Below the pieces are notes generated by a model, which saw nothing but the letters and a program-made list of their open reading frames with translations, did no database searches and was not told where the DNA came from. Both the position numbers and the translations under genes were made by a program. A DNA stretch of 7,479 nucleotides from Clostridiaceae bacterium (GTDB lineage Bacteria > Bacillota > Clostridia > Oscillospirales > Acutalibacteraceae): contig CAJGCL010000096.1 in assembly GCA_904501675.1 (NCBI GenBank), forward strand, positions 1-7,479. Reading direction: 5' to 3'. Shown here piece after piece: positions 1-6,374 of this stretch. The stretch's first letter is position 1; each line of letters starts with the position of its first letter.

Positions 1-1
1 C

Positions 2-682
2 CGCCTTGTGTACCACCTTGCAGGGTGCAATATGCTTTGTCCCTGGTGCTCTAATCCCGAGGGACTAAAAAGAAACGAAACGCTCTCGCCTACACCTGTT
101 GAAGAGGTCATAAAAGAAGCAGAAAATGCCCGTATGATTTTTATTGATGGTGGCGGTGTAACCTTTACAGGCGGCGAAGTTTCCTTACAAAAAGATGCTG
201 TTTTAAACGCAATAAAAGATTTGAAAAGCAAAGGCATTTCCACCTGTATTGAAACAAACGCTTCTTTACCGGATTGCGAAGAGCTTTTCCAAGAAATTGA
301 CTATATGATTGCAGATTTCAAATCTCCAGATGCAGAAAAATTAAAAGAAATATGTGGCGGAGACCTTGAAACAATCAAACAAAATCTTATGTTTAGAGTA
401 AAAAACGGAAAGCCTTTGCTTGTAAGAATACCGCTTATTAAATTCTTTAACTGCGGTGAAGATAACGCAAAAGCCTTTACAGATTTTTTCAAATTACTAC
501 AAGAAGAAAGTAAAAATGAAACTCTGTTTTTTGAAATTCTTACCTACCACGAATTCGGTAAAGATAAATATAAAGAAATCGGTGAGGAATATACCGTTAC
601 TGATGGCTTTGTTTCTTCCGATGATGTAAAAATTTTAAAGAACGAATTAGAAAAAAACAACTTGAAACTTATAAACACCTGA
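2..682 (+). CDS. Glycyl radical enzyme activating enzyme (radical SAM), 5' end cut by the window
   Basis: This enzyme would reductively cleave S-adenosylmethionine and abstract hydrogen from the glycine of the GRE encoded next. The reading frame is open to the window edge: an R-L precedes the GTG at 8, which is an internal Val, so roughly the first 20 residues are missing by comparison with PflA-type proteins. The [4Fe-4S] motif C-NML-C-PW-C (bases 26-49) is followed by SNPEG, as in GRE activases. Then come GGGVTFTGGE (about 149-178, SAM binding), IETNAS, ADFKSPD, VRIPLI and LTYHEFGKDKY, each matching a conserved activase block. No cysteine lies between the CxxxCxxC motif and GGGVTFTGGE, so the two-cluster ferredoxin-like insert of most non-PFL activases is absent, as in PflA. 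The stop overlaps the ribosome binding site of the GRE gene, which supports a dedicated activase/substrate pair. Confidence 0.93.
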   Translation, partial: RLVYHLAGCNMLCPWCSNPEGLKRNETLSPTPVEEVIKEAENARMIFIDGGGVTFTGGEVSLQKDAVLNAIKDLKSKGISTCIETNASLPDCEELFQEIDYMIADFKSPDAEKLKEICGGDLETIKQNLMFRVKNGKPLLVRIPLIKFFNCGEDNAKAFTDFFKLLQEESKNETLFFEILTYHEFGKDKYKEIGEEYTVTDGFVSSDDVKILKNELEKNNLKLINT

Positions 683-688
683 GGTGAT
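681..688 (+). promoter_or_regulatory. Ribosome binding site of the GRE gene
   Basis: GAGGTGAT is complementary to the 3' end of 16S rRNA over its whole length. It starts inside the TGA stop of the activase gene and lies 3 bases before the ATG at 692 (about 5 from its GAGGTG core). The overlap suggests translational coupling and fixes the GRE start. Confidence 0.85.
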
Positions 689-691
689 TTT

Positions 692-3058
692 ATGTATAAA
701 TTCAATCCTGAAAAAACAACAGAAATGGCAAAAGAGCTTTTTAAGGAAGAGCGTGCTATAAACCATCTTGAAGGTTGGTTTATTATCAAAGAAGAGGAGC
801 AGAAGGCAGAAGAAAAATATAAAAATCTTCCACCTATGAATAAAGCGGCAGAAAAATTCCGCGAGGCTATAAAGGTGCTTCCCCTTTCAATAAGTGATTC
901 TGCTATTTTCGCAGGCACTCAAAGAGATGCATTTGCACGAAGCTATGCTCTTATTAACCCATCCTTCCGCGTTGAAACCTTTGCAGGCTATTGCGACCCT
1001 ACTGCAGTTTACAACGATATTGATCCAACACCTGAATTCACACAGGAAAGAATAAACGCTCTTCGTGAGCTCGATAAACAGAGCGACTATATAAAATCAC
1101 TTTCAAAGGTATATGAGTCATGCGAAAACCATACAGGCGAGGTTGCATACTTTATTGAGCAGGTTACAGGCCACCTTATTCCTGATATGCGCTATGCTTT
1201 AAAGTATGGCGTTAAGGCTATGCTTAATGACATTGCAGAAAAAAAGAAAACAGCAAGCGATGAGCAAATAAAAAATTATGAGGCTATGGAAATAGCTCTT
1301 GATTGCGTTCTTATTCTTACAATGCGTTACAAGGCTATAGCAGACGAAATGTTAGCTAACGCTGAGGGAGAAAGAAAGGAACAGCTTACTCTCCTTTCAG
1401 ATACTCTAGCTAAAGTTCCATATGAGCCTTGCGAAACTCTTTATGAGGCAATACAGAGCTTTATGCTTTTATGGGAGATTATGTGTCTCGAGCAGGCTCC
1501 CAACCCATTTGCATTCTCTGTTGGTAATGCAGACAGAATCTTTGAGCCATACAGAGCAAAGGATAACCTTTCAAGGGAAGAAACTGCAGCACTTTTCAAG
1601 CATTTCCTTGTGTTCTTCAACGTAGCAGACAGAAGCTGGGCTATTTCACAGAACCTTATTGTAAGTGGCAGAGATGTTGATGGAAACGACCTTACTAACC
1701 TTTCAACTTATGCTCTTCTTGATGCATATTACGATATGAATCTGCCTCAGCCTATTCTCTCTGTAAAGCTTCATAAAAACACACCTGATAAGTTATACGA
1801 AGAGCTTGGCAGATTCTTCTTCACACCAGGTTGCCTTACACCATCTCTTTTCAATGATGATTCACTTTTCAAGGTATTACCTCTTGCAGGTGTAGAGATT
1901 GAAGATGTACCTGACACATCAATTGCAGGCTGTCAGGAACCTCTTATAATGGGTAAGGATAATGCTAACACTACAAATAGCTGGTTTAATCTTGGCAAAA
2001 TCCTTGAGCTCACTCTTAACGATGGCTATTCTCTTATCACTGGTGAGAAAATCGGCACAGTCTGCGAAAAAACAGATGCACTTTCCGCCCTTAAAAATGT
2101 AAGAGAGCGGTTTTATAAAAACGCACAATATTATTGCGACGCTATGATTAATGCCGCCAACGGTGCATCAAGAGCAATTTCTTACCTTCCTGTTCCGTTT
2201 TTAAGCACTGTTATGGGTGGTATAGAATCCGGCTACGATACAAGAGATATTACTAACCAGGGAACAAAATATAACGGCAGCGGTTGCCTTATCCACGGCA
2301 CAAGCGTTGTTGCAGATTCCTTTATAGCTATTGATAAGCTCCTTGCGGAGCGTCCACAGGATGCACAAAATCTTTTGGATGCTTTAAAATGCAACTTTGA
2401 AGGCTACGAAGAACTTCGCGAGTTCCTGATGTCAGCGCCTAAATTCGGCAATAATATTGAGGTTGTTGATAACGAAACTGCCCAAATCACTTCAAAAATT
2501 GCGGATATGGTCAGAGCTCAGAAGAACTATCTCGGCAACAATTTCCGTCCTGATTTTTCCACACCATCAACCCACCTTACATACGGTTATTGGGTAGGTG
2601 CCCTTCCTTGCGGAAGAAAATCCCGTGATATGCTCAACTACGGCGTTGACCCTCTTTACGGTGAAGCTCAGAACGGCTTAGGCTTCCGTACACTCAGCCT
2701 CATGAAACTCCCCTTTGAAAAAATGTGCGGTGGCTATGCTTCTCACTTTGGTATTGACCCAAAATATTTCAGCTCAGCTGATTACGAGGGCAAAGGTATA
2801 GAATTCAAGAACAAGGTTATTAAACCTCTTTTCTTCAATGAGCTTAAAGAGGGCGTATCACCTTTCTACCTTTACGTTAATGTTACTACTGCAGAAATTC
2901 TCAGAAAGGTTCTTGCAGAGCCACAAAAATACGCTCCGAGCGGTGTATACATTATGAGAATTCACGGCACATTCGTTAACTTCCTTGACCTTTCCCCCGC
3001 AATCCAGCAGGATATCATCCGACGTCTTGACCCTGCTTCAACAACTGTTGAATGCTGA
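692..3058 (+). CDS. Glycyl radical enzyme, dehydratase/lyase type, substrate unknown
   Basis: This 788-residue protein has the usual GRE length and domain order. The PFL-like barrel domain contains GHLIPD (His161, the position of the conserved His of B12-independent glycerol dehydratase), EQAPNPFAFSVGNAD (about 267-281), and the thiyl-radical loop IAGCQEP with Cys414 and Glu416. The C-x-E pair followed by GK and NLGKILELTLNDG is typical of dehydratase/C-X lyase GREs; pyruvate formate-lyase instead has two adjacent cysteines. The C-terminal glycyl radical domain ends with MRIHGTFVNFLDLSPAIQQDII, interrupted here as MRIHG-TFVNF-LDLSP, and Gly759 is the expected radical site. Oddities: HGTF replaces the usual (S/A)GY(A/S), SVGN replaces SxGR, and CQE replaces CVE. 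The protein is cytoplasmic and needs anaerobiosis. Kinase and isomerase neighbours suggest a sugar or sugar-phosphate substrate. Family assignment is firm; the reaction is not determinable. Confidence 0.95.
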   Translation: MYKFNPEKTTEMAKELFKEERAINHLEGWFIIKEEEQKAEEKYKNLPPMNKAAEKFREAIKVLPLSISDSAIFAGTQRDAFARSYALINPSFRVETFAGYCDPTAVYNDIDPTPEFTQERINALRELDKQSDYIKSLSKVYESCENHTGEVAYFIEQVTGHLIPDMRYALKYGVKAMLNDIAEKKKTASDEQIKNYEAMEIALDCVLILTMRYKAIADEMLANAEGERKEQLTLLSDTLAKVPYEPCETLYEAIQSFMLLWEIMCLEQAPNPFAFSVGNADRIFEPYRAKDNLSREETAALFKHFLVFFNVADRSWAISQNLIVSGRDVDGNDLTNLSTYALLDAYYDMNLPQPILSVKLHKNTPDKLYEELGRFFFTPGCLTPSLFNDDSLFKVLPLAGVEIEDVPDTSIAGCQEPLIMGKDNANTTNSWFNLGKILELTLNDGYSLITGEKIGTVCEKTDALSALKNVRERFYKNAQYYCDAMINAANGASRAISYLPVPFLSTVMGGIESGYDTRDITNQGTKYNGSGCLIHGTSVVADSFIAIDKLLAERPQDAQNLLDALKCNFEGYEELREFLMSAPKFGNNIEVVDNETAQITSKIADMVRAQKNYLGNNFRPDFSTPSTHLTYGYWVGALPCGRKSRDMLNYGVDPLYGEAQNGLGFRTLSLMKLPFEKMCGGYASHFGIDPKYFSSADYEGKGIEFKNKVIKPLFFNELKEGVSPFYLYVNVTTAEILRKVLAEPQKYAPSGVYIMRIHGTFVNFLDLSPAIQQDIIRRLDPASTTVEC

Positions 3059-3071
3059 TAAATATTAAGCT

Positions 3072-4430
3072 ATGAATATATTAGGAATTGATATTGGTAC
3101 AACTACAATTACAGCTCTTGTAATCTGTACCGAAACAAAAAAGATTTTAAATGTTTGCACTCTCCCTAACGACTCATTCATTGAAGGAAAATCCTTTGAG
3201 CGTTTGCAGGATGCAGAAAAAATAATTAATATTGTAAAAACTGCGGTTAAGAATGTAACATCAGATATTACTGTAGATGCAGTAGGCGTAACAGGTCAGA
3301 TGCACGGCATCTTATACCTTGACAAAGATTTCAAGCCTTGCTCCCCTCTTATGATATGGCAGGATGAGCGTGGCAACGAAATTTTTGAAAATGGCGAAAC
3401 ATATGCAGAATATCTTACAAGAAAAACAGTTATAAAAGCTGCTTCAGGCTTCGGTCTTACCACACACTTTTACAACCTTAAAAACAATCTTGTGCCTGAA
3501 GATGCTGTTATGCTTTCTACCGTACACGATTACCTTGTAACTGTGCTTACATCCGAAAGACCCGTAACCCACACAAGCGACGGTGCAAGCCTTGGCTTCT
3601 TTGATTTAGAAAAACTTGAGTTTTCTGAAAAAGCCTTGAGGATTGCAGAAATCAGCAAAGAATTTTTACCTGATGTCATTAAAACCACATCACTTGCAGG
3701 TAAAACTAAATGCGATTTTCTCTCTGATGGTATACCCGTAAGCGTTGCTATTGGTGATAATCAAGCAAGCTTTCTTGGTTCAGTAGCCAATGAAAACTCG
3801 GTGCTTGTAAATGTCGGCACAGGCAGTCAGGTTTCTTTTATAACAAACTGCGTAAAGCTTGTAGAGTCAGGCGAAATACGTCCGCTTACAGATAATAAAT
3901 ATATTTACGTTGGCGCTTCCCTTTGCGGTGGCAGAGCGTACGCAATATTAAAGAATTTCTTTTCTCTTTGCGCTGATATGTTAGGTGGAGATAAAGAAAA
4001 TCTATATAAAAAAATGGATTCTCTTTCTGAAAATGTTTTCTCGCTTACAGACCAGCTTACTGTAAACTGTGAATTTTGCGGTACCCGCGAAAACCCATCA
4101 AAAAGAGGAAGTATAGAAAATATCGGCACAGAGAATTTCACACCTAAAGCACTTATATGTGGTGTTCTTAAAGGTGTTTGCGCCGAGCTTAAAGATATGT
4201 ACAGCGGTGCGCAAAGTCTTCTCTCCTTTAAACCCACAGAGCTTGTTTGTTCAGGTAATGGCCTGAGAAAAAGCAAGGTATGGCGTGAAATTTTCAGCAA
4301 GGAATTCTGCCTCCAGGCAACTCTTCCAAAACACTCGGAAGAAGCTGCAACAGGTGCTTGCGTTTTTGCAGGTGCCGCAAGCGGAATATATAAAAATTTA
4401 ACCGATGCACAAAATCAACTTTTGAGGTAA
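3072..4430 (+). CDS. FGGY-family carbohydrate kinase, sedoheptulokinase-like
   Basis: This is a complete 452-residue FGGY kinase, cytosolic, transferring the ATP gamma-phosphate to a sugar hydroxyl. The N-terminal actin-like domain carries DIGTTT (7-12, phosphate loop), GQMHG (75-79), WQDER (96-100), ASGFGLTT (124-131) and HDY (152-154). The C-terminal domain has GDNQAS (228-233, Asp229 as presumed catalytic base), NVGTGSQVS (247-255) and the adenosine-side SGNGL (394-398). GQMHG, WQD-R, the ASGFG-TT segment and HDYxV together resemble sedoheptulokinase (SHPK) more than xylulokinase or glycerol kinase. Family knowledge therefore favours a ketose substrate, possibly C7, but FGGY members diverge readily in substrate. 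It starts 13 bases after the GRE stop with no clear ribosome binding site. In context it probably phosphorylates the pathway substrate or a product of the GRE. Xylulokinase-like activity is the main alternative. Confidence 0.88.
   Translation: MNILGIDIGTTTITALVICTETKKILNVCTLPNDSFIEGKSFERLQDAEKIINIVKTAVKNVTSDITVDAVGVTGQMHGILYLDKDFKPCSPLMIWQDERGNEIFENGETYAEYLTRKTVIKAASGFGLTTHFYNLKNNLVPEDAVMLSTVHDYLVTVLTSERPVTHTSDGASLGFFDLEKLEFSEKALRIAEISKEFLPDVIKTTSLAGKTKCDFLSDGIPVSVAIGDNQASFLGSVANENSVLVNVGTGSQVSFITNCVKLVESGEIRPLTDNKYIYVGASLCGGRAYAILKNFFSLCADMLGGDKENLYKKMDSLSENVFSLTDQLTVNCEFCGTRENPSKRGSIENIGTENFTPKALICGVLKGVCAELKDMYSGAQSLLSFKPTELVCSGNGLRKSKVWREIFSKEFCLQATLPKHSEEAATGACVFAGAASGIYKNLTDAQNQLLR
4424..4430 (+). 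promoter_or_regulatory. Ribosome binding site of the ManA-like gene, overlapping the kinase stop
   Basis: GAGGTAA ends in the TAA stop of the kinase gene and lies 5 bases before the ATG at 4436. This supports that start and suggests coupled translation. Confidence 0.75.
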
Positions 4431-4435
4431 ATATT

Positions 4436-5494
4436 ATGGATAAAAAAACAATTGCTTCATTCCCTATATTCTTTGAGAAGAATAGAGTTTTCAGAGTTTA
4501 CACAGGTGGCAAGCTCTTTGCAGATTTCTTTGGCGATAACAGCGAGGACTGCTTCTACCCTGAAGAATGGATTTGCTCTTCTACAAGAGCACTCAATGAA
4601 GGTAGCACAGATATTCACGAGGGTATTTCCAAAATCCTTGGTACAGAAATTTATTTTGACGAGCTTTTAAATGAAGAAAAAGAGCTTATGCTTGGTAACA
4701 GAGACAGCCTTGATGTTCTTGTTAAGGGTCTTGACTCTGCAATCCGCCTTCCTGTTCAGGCTCACCCTGACAAAACCTTTTCAAGAGCGCATTTCAACTC
4801 TGATTTCGGCAAGGCTGAATCATGGGTTGTGCTTGCTACAAGAGAAAACGCCTGCATTTATTTCGGTTTTAAAGACGGCGTTACAGAAGAAGATTTACGA
4901 AAAGCGGTTGAGGATAGCGAAACAGACAAAACTGCTATGGAAAACCTTTTAAACAAAATCCCTGTTAAGCCCGGTGATGTTTATTTCATTCCTGCAAAGG
5001 CAGTACACGCTATCGGCTATGGTTGTCTTATTTTAGAGGTTCAGGAGCCAACAGACTTTACTATTCAGCCTGAGCGTTGGTGCGGTGATTATAAGCTCTC
5101 TGACCATCAGATGTACTTAACATTGGATAAAGAAACTGCACTTGGCGTTTTTGACTACTCATATAACCTTGAAAGAGTAGAAAAAGAATGCAGAAAAGAG
5201 CCTGAAATCATCTATGAGAATGAATGCTGCAAAAAAGAAAGCCTTATCAGCAAGGCTGATACACCTTGCTTCAGCGTTGAGCGTTACGTTGTTAATGGTG
5301 GCGAAACAGAAGAGCTTTCAGCACCATGCATTTATGTTGTAACTGAAGGTGCAGGTACACTTTCAGGCGATGGCTATGAAAAAGAAATCAAAAAAGGTGA
5401 TTATTTCTTCATGCCGTATTCCTGCGACAAAAAAATAAAAGCGAAATCAACAGGCTCACTTACAATTGCCGCTTGCATTCCGCCTGAGGTATGA
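4436..5494 (+). CDS. Class I mannose-6-phosphate isomerase-like protein (cupin)
   Basis: The 352-residue zinc-dependent cupin resembles ManA, which interconverts mannose 6-phosphate and fructose 6-phosphate. The metal ligands are visible: Gln108 and His110 in VQAHPDK, Glu128 in GKAESW, and His191 in KAVHAIGYG. The segment KPGDVYFIPAKAVHAIG, followed by LILEVQEPTDFTI, is the ManA jelly-roll core, and a second cupin-like strand set (CIYVVTEGAGTLSGDG, then KKGDYFFMP) fills the C-terminus. After the core, the usual SSDTTYRVYDYDR-type stretch is replaced by EPTDFTIQPERW, so the substrate-binding arginine region is altered. It is somewhat longer than the roughly 315-residue Bacillus-type enzymes. 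It lies 5 bases behind the kinase gene and probably isomerises a sugar phosphate in the same pathway. Plain mannose-6-phosphate isomerase activity is possible, but a related aldose/ketose phosphate is equally compatible. Confidence 0.87.
   Translation: MDKKTIASFPIFFEKNRVFRVYTGGKLFADFFGDNSEDCFYPEEWICSSTRALNEGSTDIHEGISKILGTEIYFDELLNEEKELMLGNRDSLDVLVKGLDSAIRLPVQAHPDKTFSRAHFNSDFGKAESWVVLATRENACIYFGFKDGVTEEDLRKAVEDSETDKTAMENLLNKIPVKPGDVYFIPAKAVHAIGYGCLILEVQEPTDFTIQPERWCGDYKLSDHQMYLTLDKETALGVFDYSYNLERVEKECRKEPEIIYENECCKKESLISKADTPCFSVERYVVNGGETEELSAPCIYVVTEGAGTLSGDGYEKEIKKGDYFFMPYSCDKKIKAKSTGSLTIAACIPPEV
5486..5490 (+). promoter_or_regulatory. Ribosome binding site of the last operon gene
   Basis: GAGGT lies inside the last codons of the ManA-like gene, 7 bases before the ATG at 5498. 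It supports this start and continuous translation across the junction. Confidence 0.7.
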
Positions 5495-5497
5495 TAT

Positions 5498-6151
5498 ATG
5501 GTTGATAGATTTATAAATACTAAAAATCGTGATAATAAGGCTTACGCCGACTTTTTCAGATACCTGCAAAATTTTTCAGACGAGGAAAAATGCAGTATTA
5601 TTGCACAGGTTGCTGAAAGTCTTATAGAAAAAGGTGGAAAAGAAAATATTTTTTCTGCAGAAACTATTCTTGTTCACGCCACACAGAAATATATGAATAA
5701 TGTTTCTGACACTAACTACAAAGCTCTTGTTTATTACCGTTTAGGTCAGCTTTATGAGCTTCATATTGAAAGCTTTATTAAGGCATACACATATTATGAA
5801 AAATATGCACTAAATAACACCATAAACGAAGGTAGCCACGCCATTTTACTCAGAGCTCTTATTTTAAGAGATAATTTCAGATACTCGAAAGAGCTTGAAA
5901 ACGAACTGAATTCAAGCCTTTGTGAGTACGATATGAACGAGAGAAACGATCGTTTGTATGAGTCTTTAGGCTCTTTTATTGTAGCGCGCCATAAGCTTGA
6001 AGCAGAACGTGAGAAAGCTCTTATAAAGAAGCTTAAAAATATTATTAAGGGCGACGAATTCTTCTTCCTTGATTTTGTACTTACCAAGGATAAAACACCT
6101 GTCCGCCTTAAAGTTCCTCAAAAGGTTATAGATTATATTGCGGCACTATAA
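5498..6151 (+). CDS. Hypothetical TPR-like helical protein, last gene of the GRE operon
   Basis: I do not recognise this 217-residue protein. It has no signal peptide or membrane segment and no catalytic motif that I can see. Residues about 74-106 (YKALVYYRLGQLYELH, then FIKAYTYYEKYALNN) have the spacing of a tetratricopeptide helix pair, and neighbouring segments 30-65 and 113-138 also look helical. A Lys/Glu-rich stretch at about 166-184 precedes a short, more hydrophobic tail (FFFLDFVLTKDKTPVRL). The gene starts only 3 bases after the ManA-like stop and is followed directly by a strong terminator, so it belongs to the operon. A protein-protein interaction or accessory role is the most that can be inferred. 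It could also be a general housekeeping protein merely co-transcribed with the pathway genes. Confidence 0.8.
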   Translation: MVDRFINTKNRDNKAYADFFRYLQNFSDEEKCSIIAQVAESLIEKGGKENIFSAETILVHATQKYMNNVSDTNYKALVYYRLGQLYELHIESFIKAYTYYEKYALNNTINEGSHAILLRALILRDNFRYSKELENELNSSLCEYDMNERNDRLYESLGSFIVARHKLEAEREKALIKKLKNIIKGDEFFFLDFVLTKDKTPVRLKVPQKVIDYIAAL

Positions 6152-6155
6152 AAAC

Positions 6156-6188
6156 AAAAAGCAGATGGCTATACGCTATCTGCTTTTT
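6156..6188 (+). terminator. Intrinsic terminator of the GRE operon
   Basis: AAAAAGCAGAT (6156-6166) pairs perfectly with ATCTGCTTTTT (6178-6188). The stem extends by GGC/GCT, with one G-U pair, to a five-base TATAC loop. The 3' arm ends in five T residues, and the hairpin begins 4 bases after the last operon stop. The flanking A-run would also let it act weakly on the minus strand. Confidence 0.9.
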
Positions 6189-6219
6189 CTGTTACTATTT
6201 GCTAATTGCTGTTCGCTGA

Positions 6220-6264
6220 CAAAGAAATGAACCCATACCTTTCGGGTATGGGTTCACGTCTTTG
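6220..6264. repeat. Large palindromic hairpin, probable terminator for the minus-strand gene
   Basis: TGAACCCATACC (6228-6239) is perfectly complementary to GGTATGGGTTCA (6245-6256) around the loop TTTCG. After a two-base mismatch on each side, CAAAGA (6220-6225) pairs with TCTTTG (6259-6264). Read on the minus strand, the 12-bp stem is followed by TTTCTTTG, which fits an intrinsic terminator for the convergent membrane-protein gene. On the plus strand the T-run is poorer. It could instead be a copy of a dispersed palindromic repeat or a structured RNA; one window cannot tell. Confidence 0.65.
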
Positions 6265-6354
6265 GAAAGAGAAAAATGAATTGATTAAAGCAATCAAATT
6301 GTCTATATATTATATAACATACCATTGTTGCAAACTTGTCGCAAAAATATGAAC

Positions 6355-6370
6355 AAATTGTAAACAATTT
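6355..6370 (-). terminator. Weak AT-rich hairpin just downstream of the minus-strand gene
   Basis: AAATTG (6355-6360) and CAATTT (6365-6370) pair around TAAA, 5 bases beyond the minus-strand stop. On the minus strand the hairpin is followed by GTTCATATTTTTG, so there is a T-run, but it is offset and the stem is short and weak. The larger palindrome at 6220-6264 is the better terminator candidate. Confidence 0.25.
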
Positions 6371-6374
6371 ATTT

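Noticed and set aside
8..10. GTG as the start of the activase gene
   Set aside because: The frame continues upstream to the window edge, no ribosome binding site can be seen, and family members have about 20 more residues before the CxxxCxxC motif.
301..918. Minus-strand open frames opposite the activase and the start of the GRE gene (301-492 and 544-918)
   Set aside because: They mirror well-supported coding sequence, show no family motifs, and lack a ribosome binding site or promoter.
1422..2128. Open frames inside the GRE gene (1422-1625 plus, 1919-2128 minus)
   Set aside because: They overlap the GRE active-site region entirely, and the composition follows the GRE frame.
3905..4300. 131-residue minus-strand open frame inside the kinase gene
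   Set aside because: It lies opposite conserved FGGY sequence, with no recognisable domain or translation signal.
4452..4952. Two consecutive plus-strand frames inside the ManA-like gene
   Set aside because: They are out-of-frame shadows; the ManA frame carries all the metal-ligand motifs through this stretch.
5794..6087. Minus-strand open frame opposite the last operon gene
   Set aside because: The Ser/Lys-rich composition is typical of an antisense shadow, and no start signals are present.
6281..6309. TTGATT-17-TATATA promoter-like sequence on the plus strand
   Set aside because: The region is AT-rich enough to give such matches by chance, no plus-strand gene follows, and TTGATT is also half of a small AT-rich inverted repeat (6281-6297).
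6152..6374. Possible tRNA, small RNA gene, CRISPR array, IS end or attachment site in the convergent intergenic region
   Set aside because: Apart from the hairpins listed, there are no cloverleaf arms, spaced direct repeats, transposase remnants or flanking duplications.
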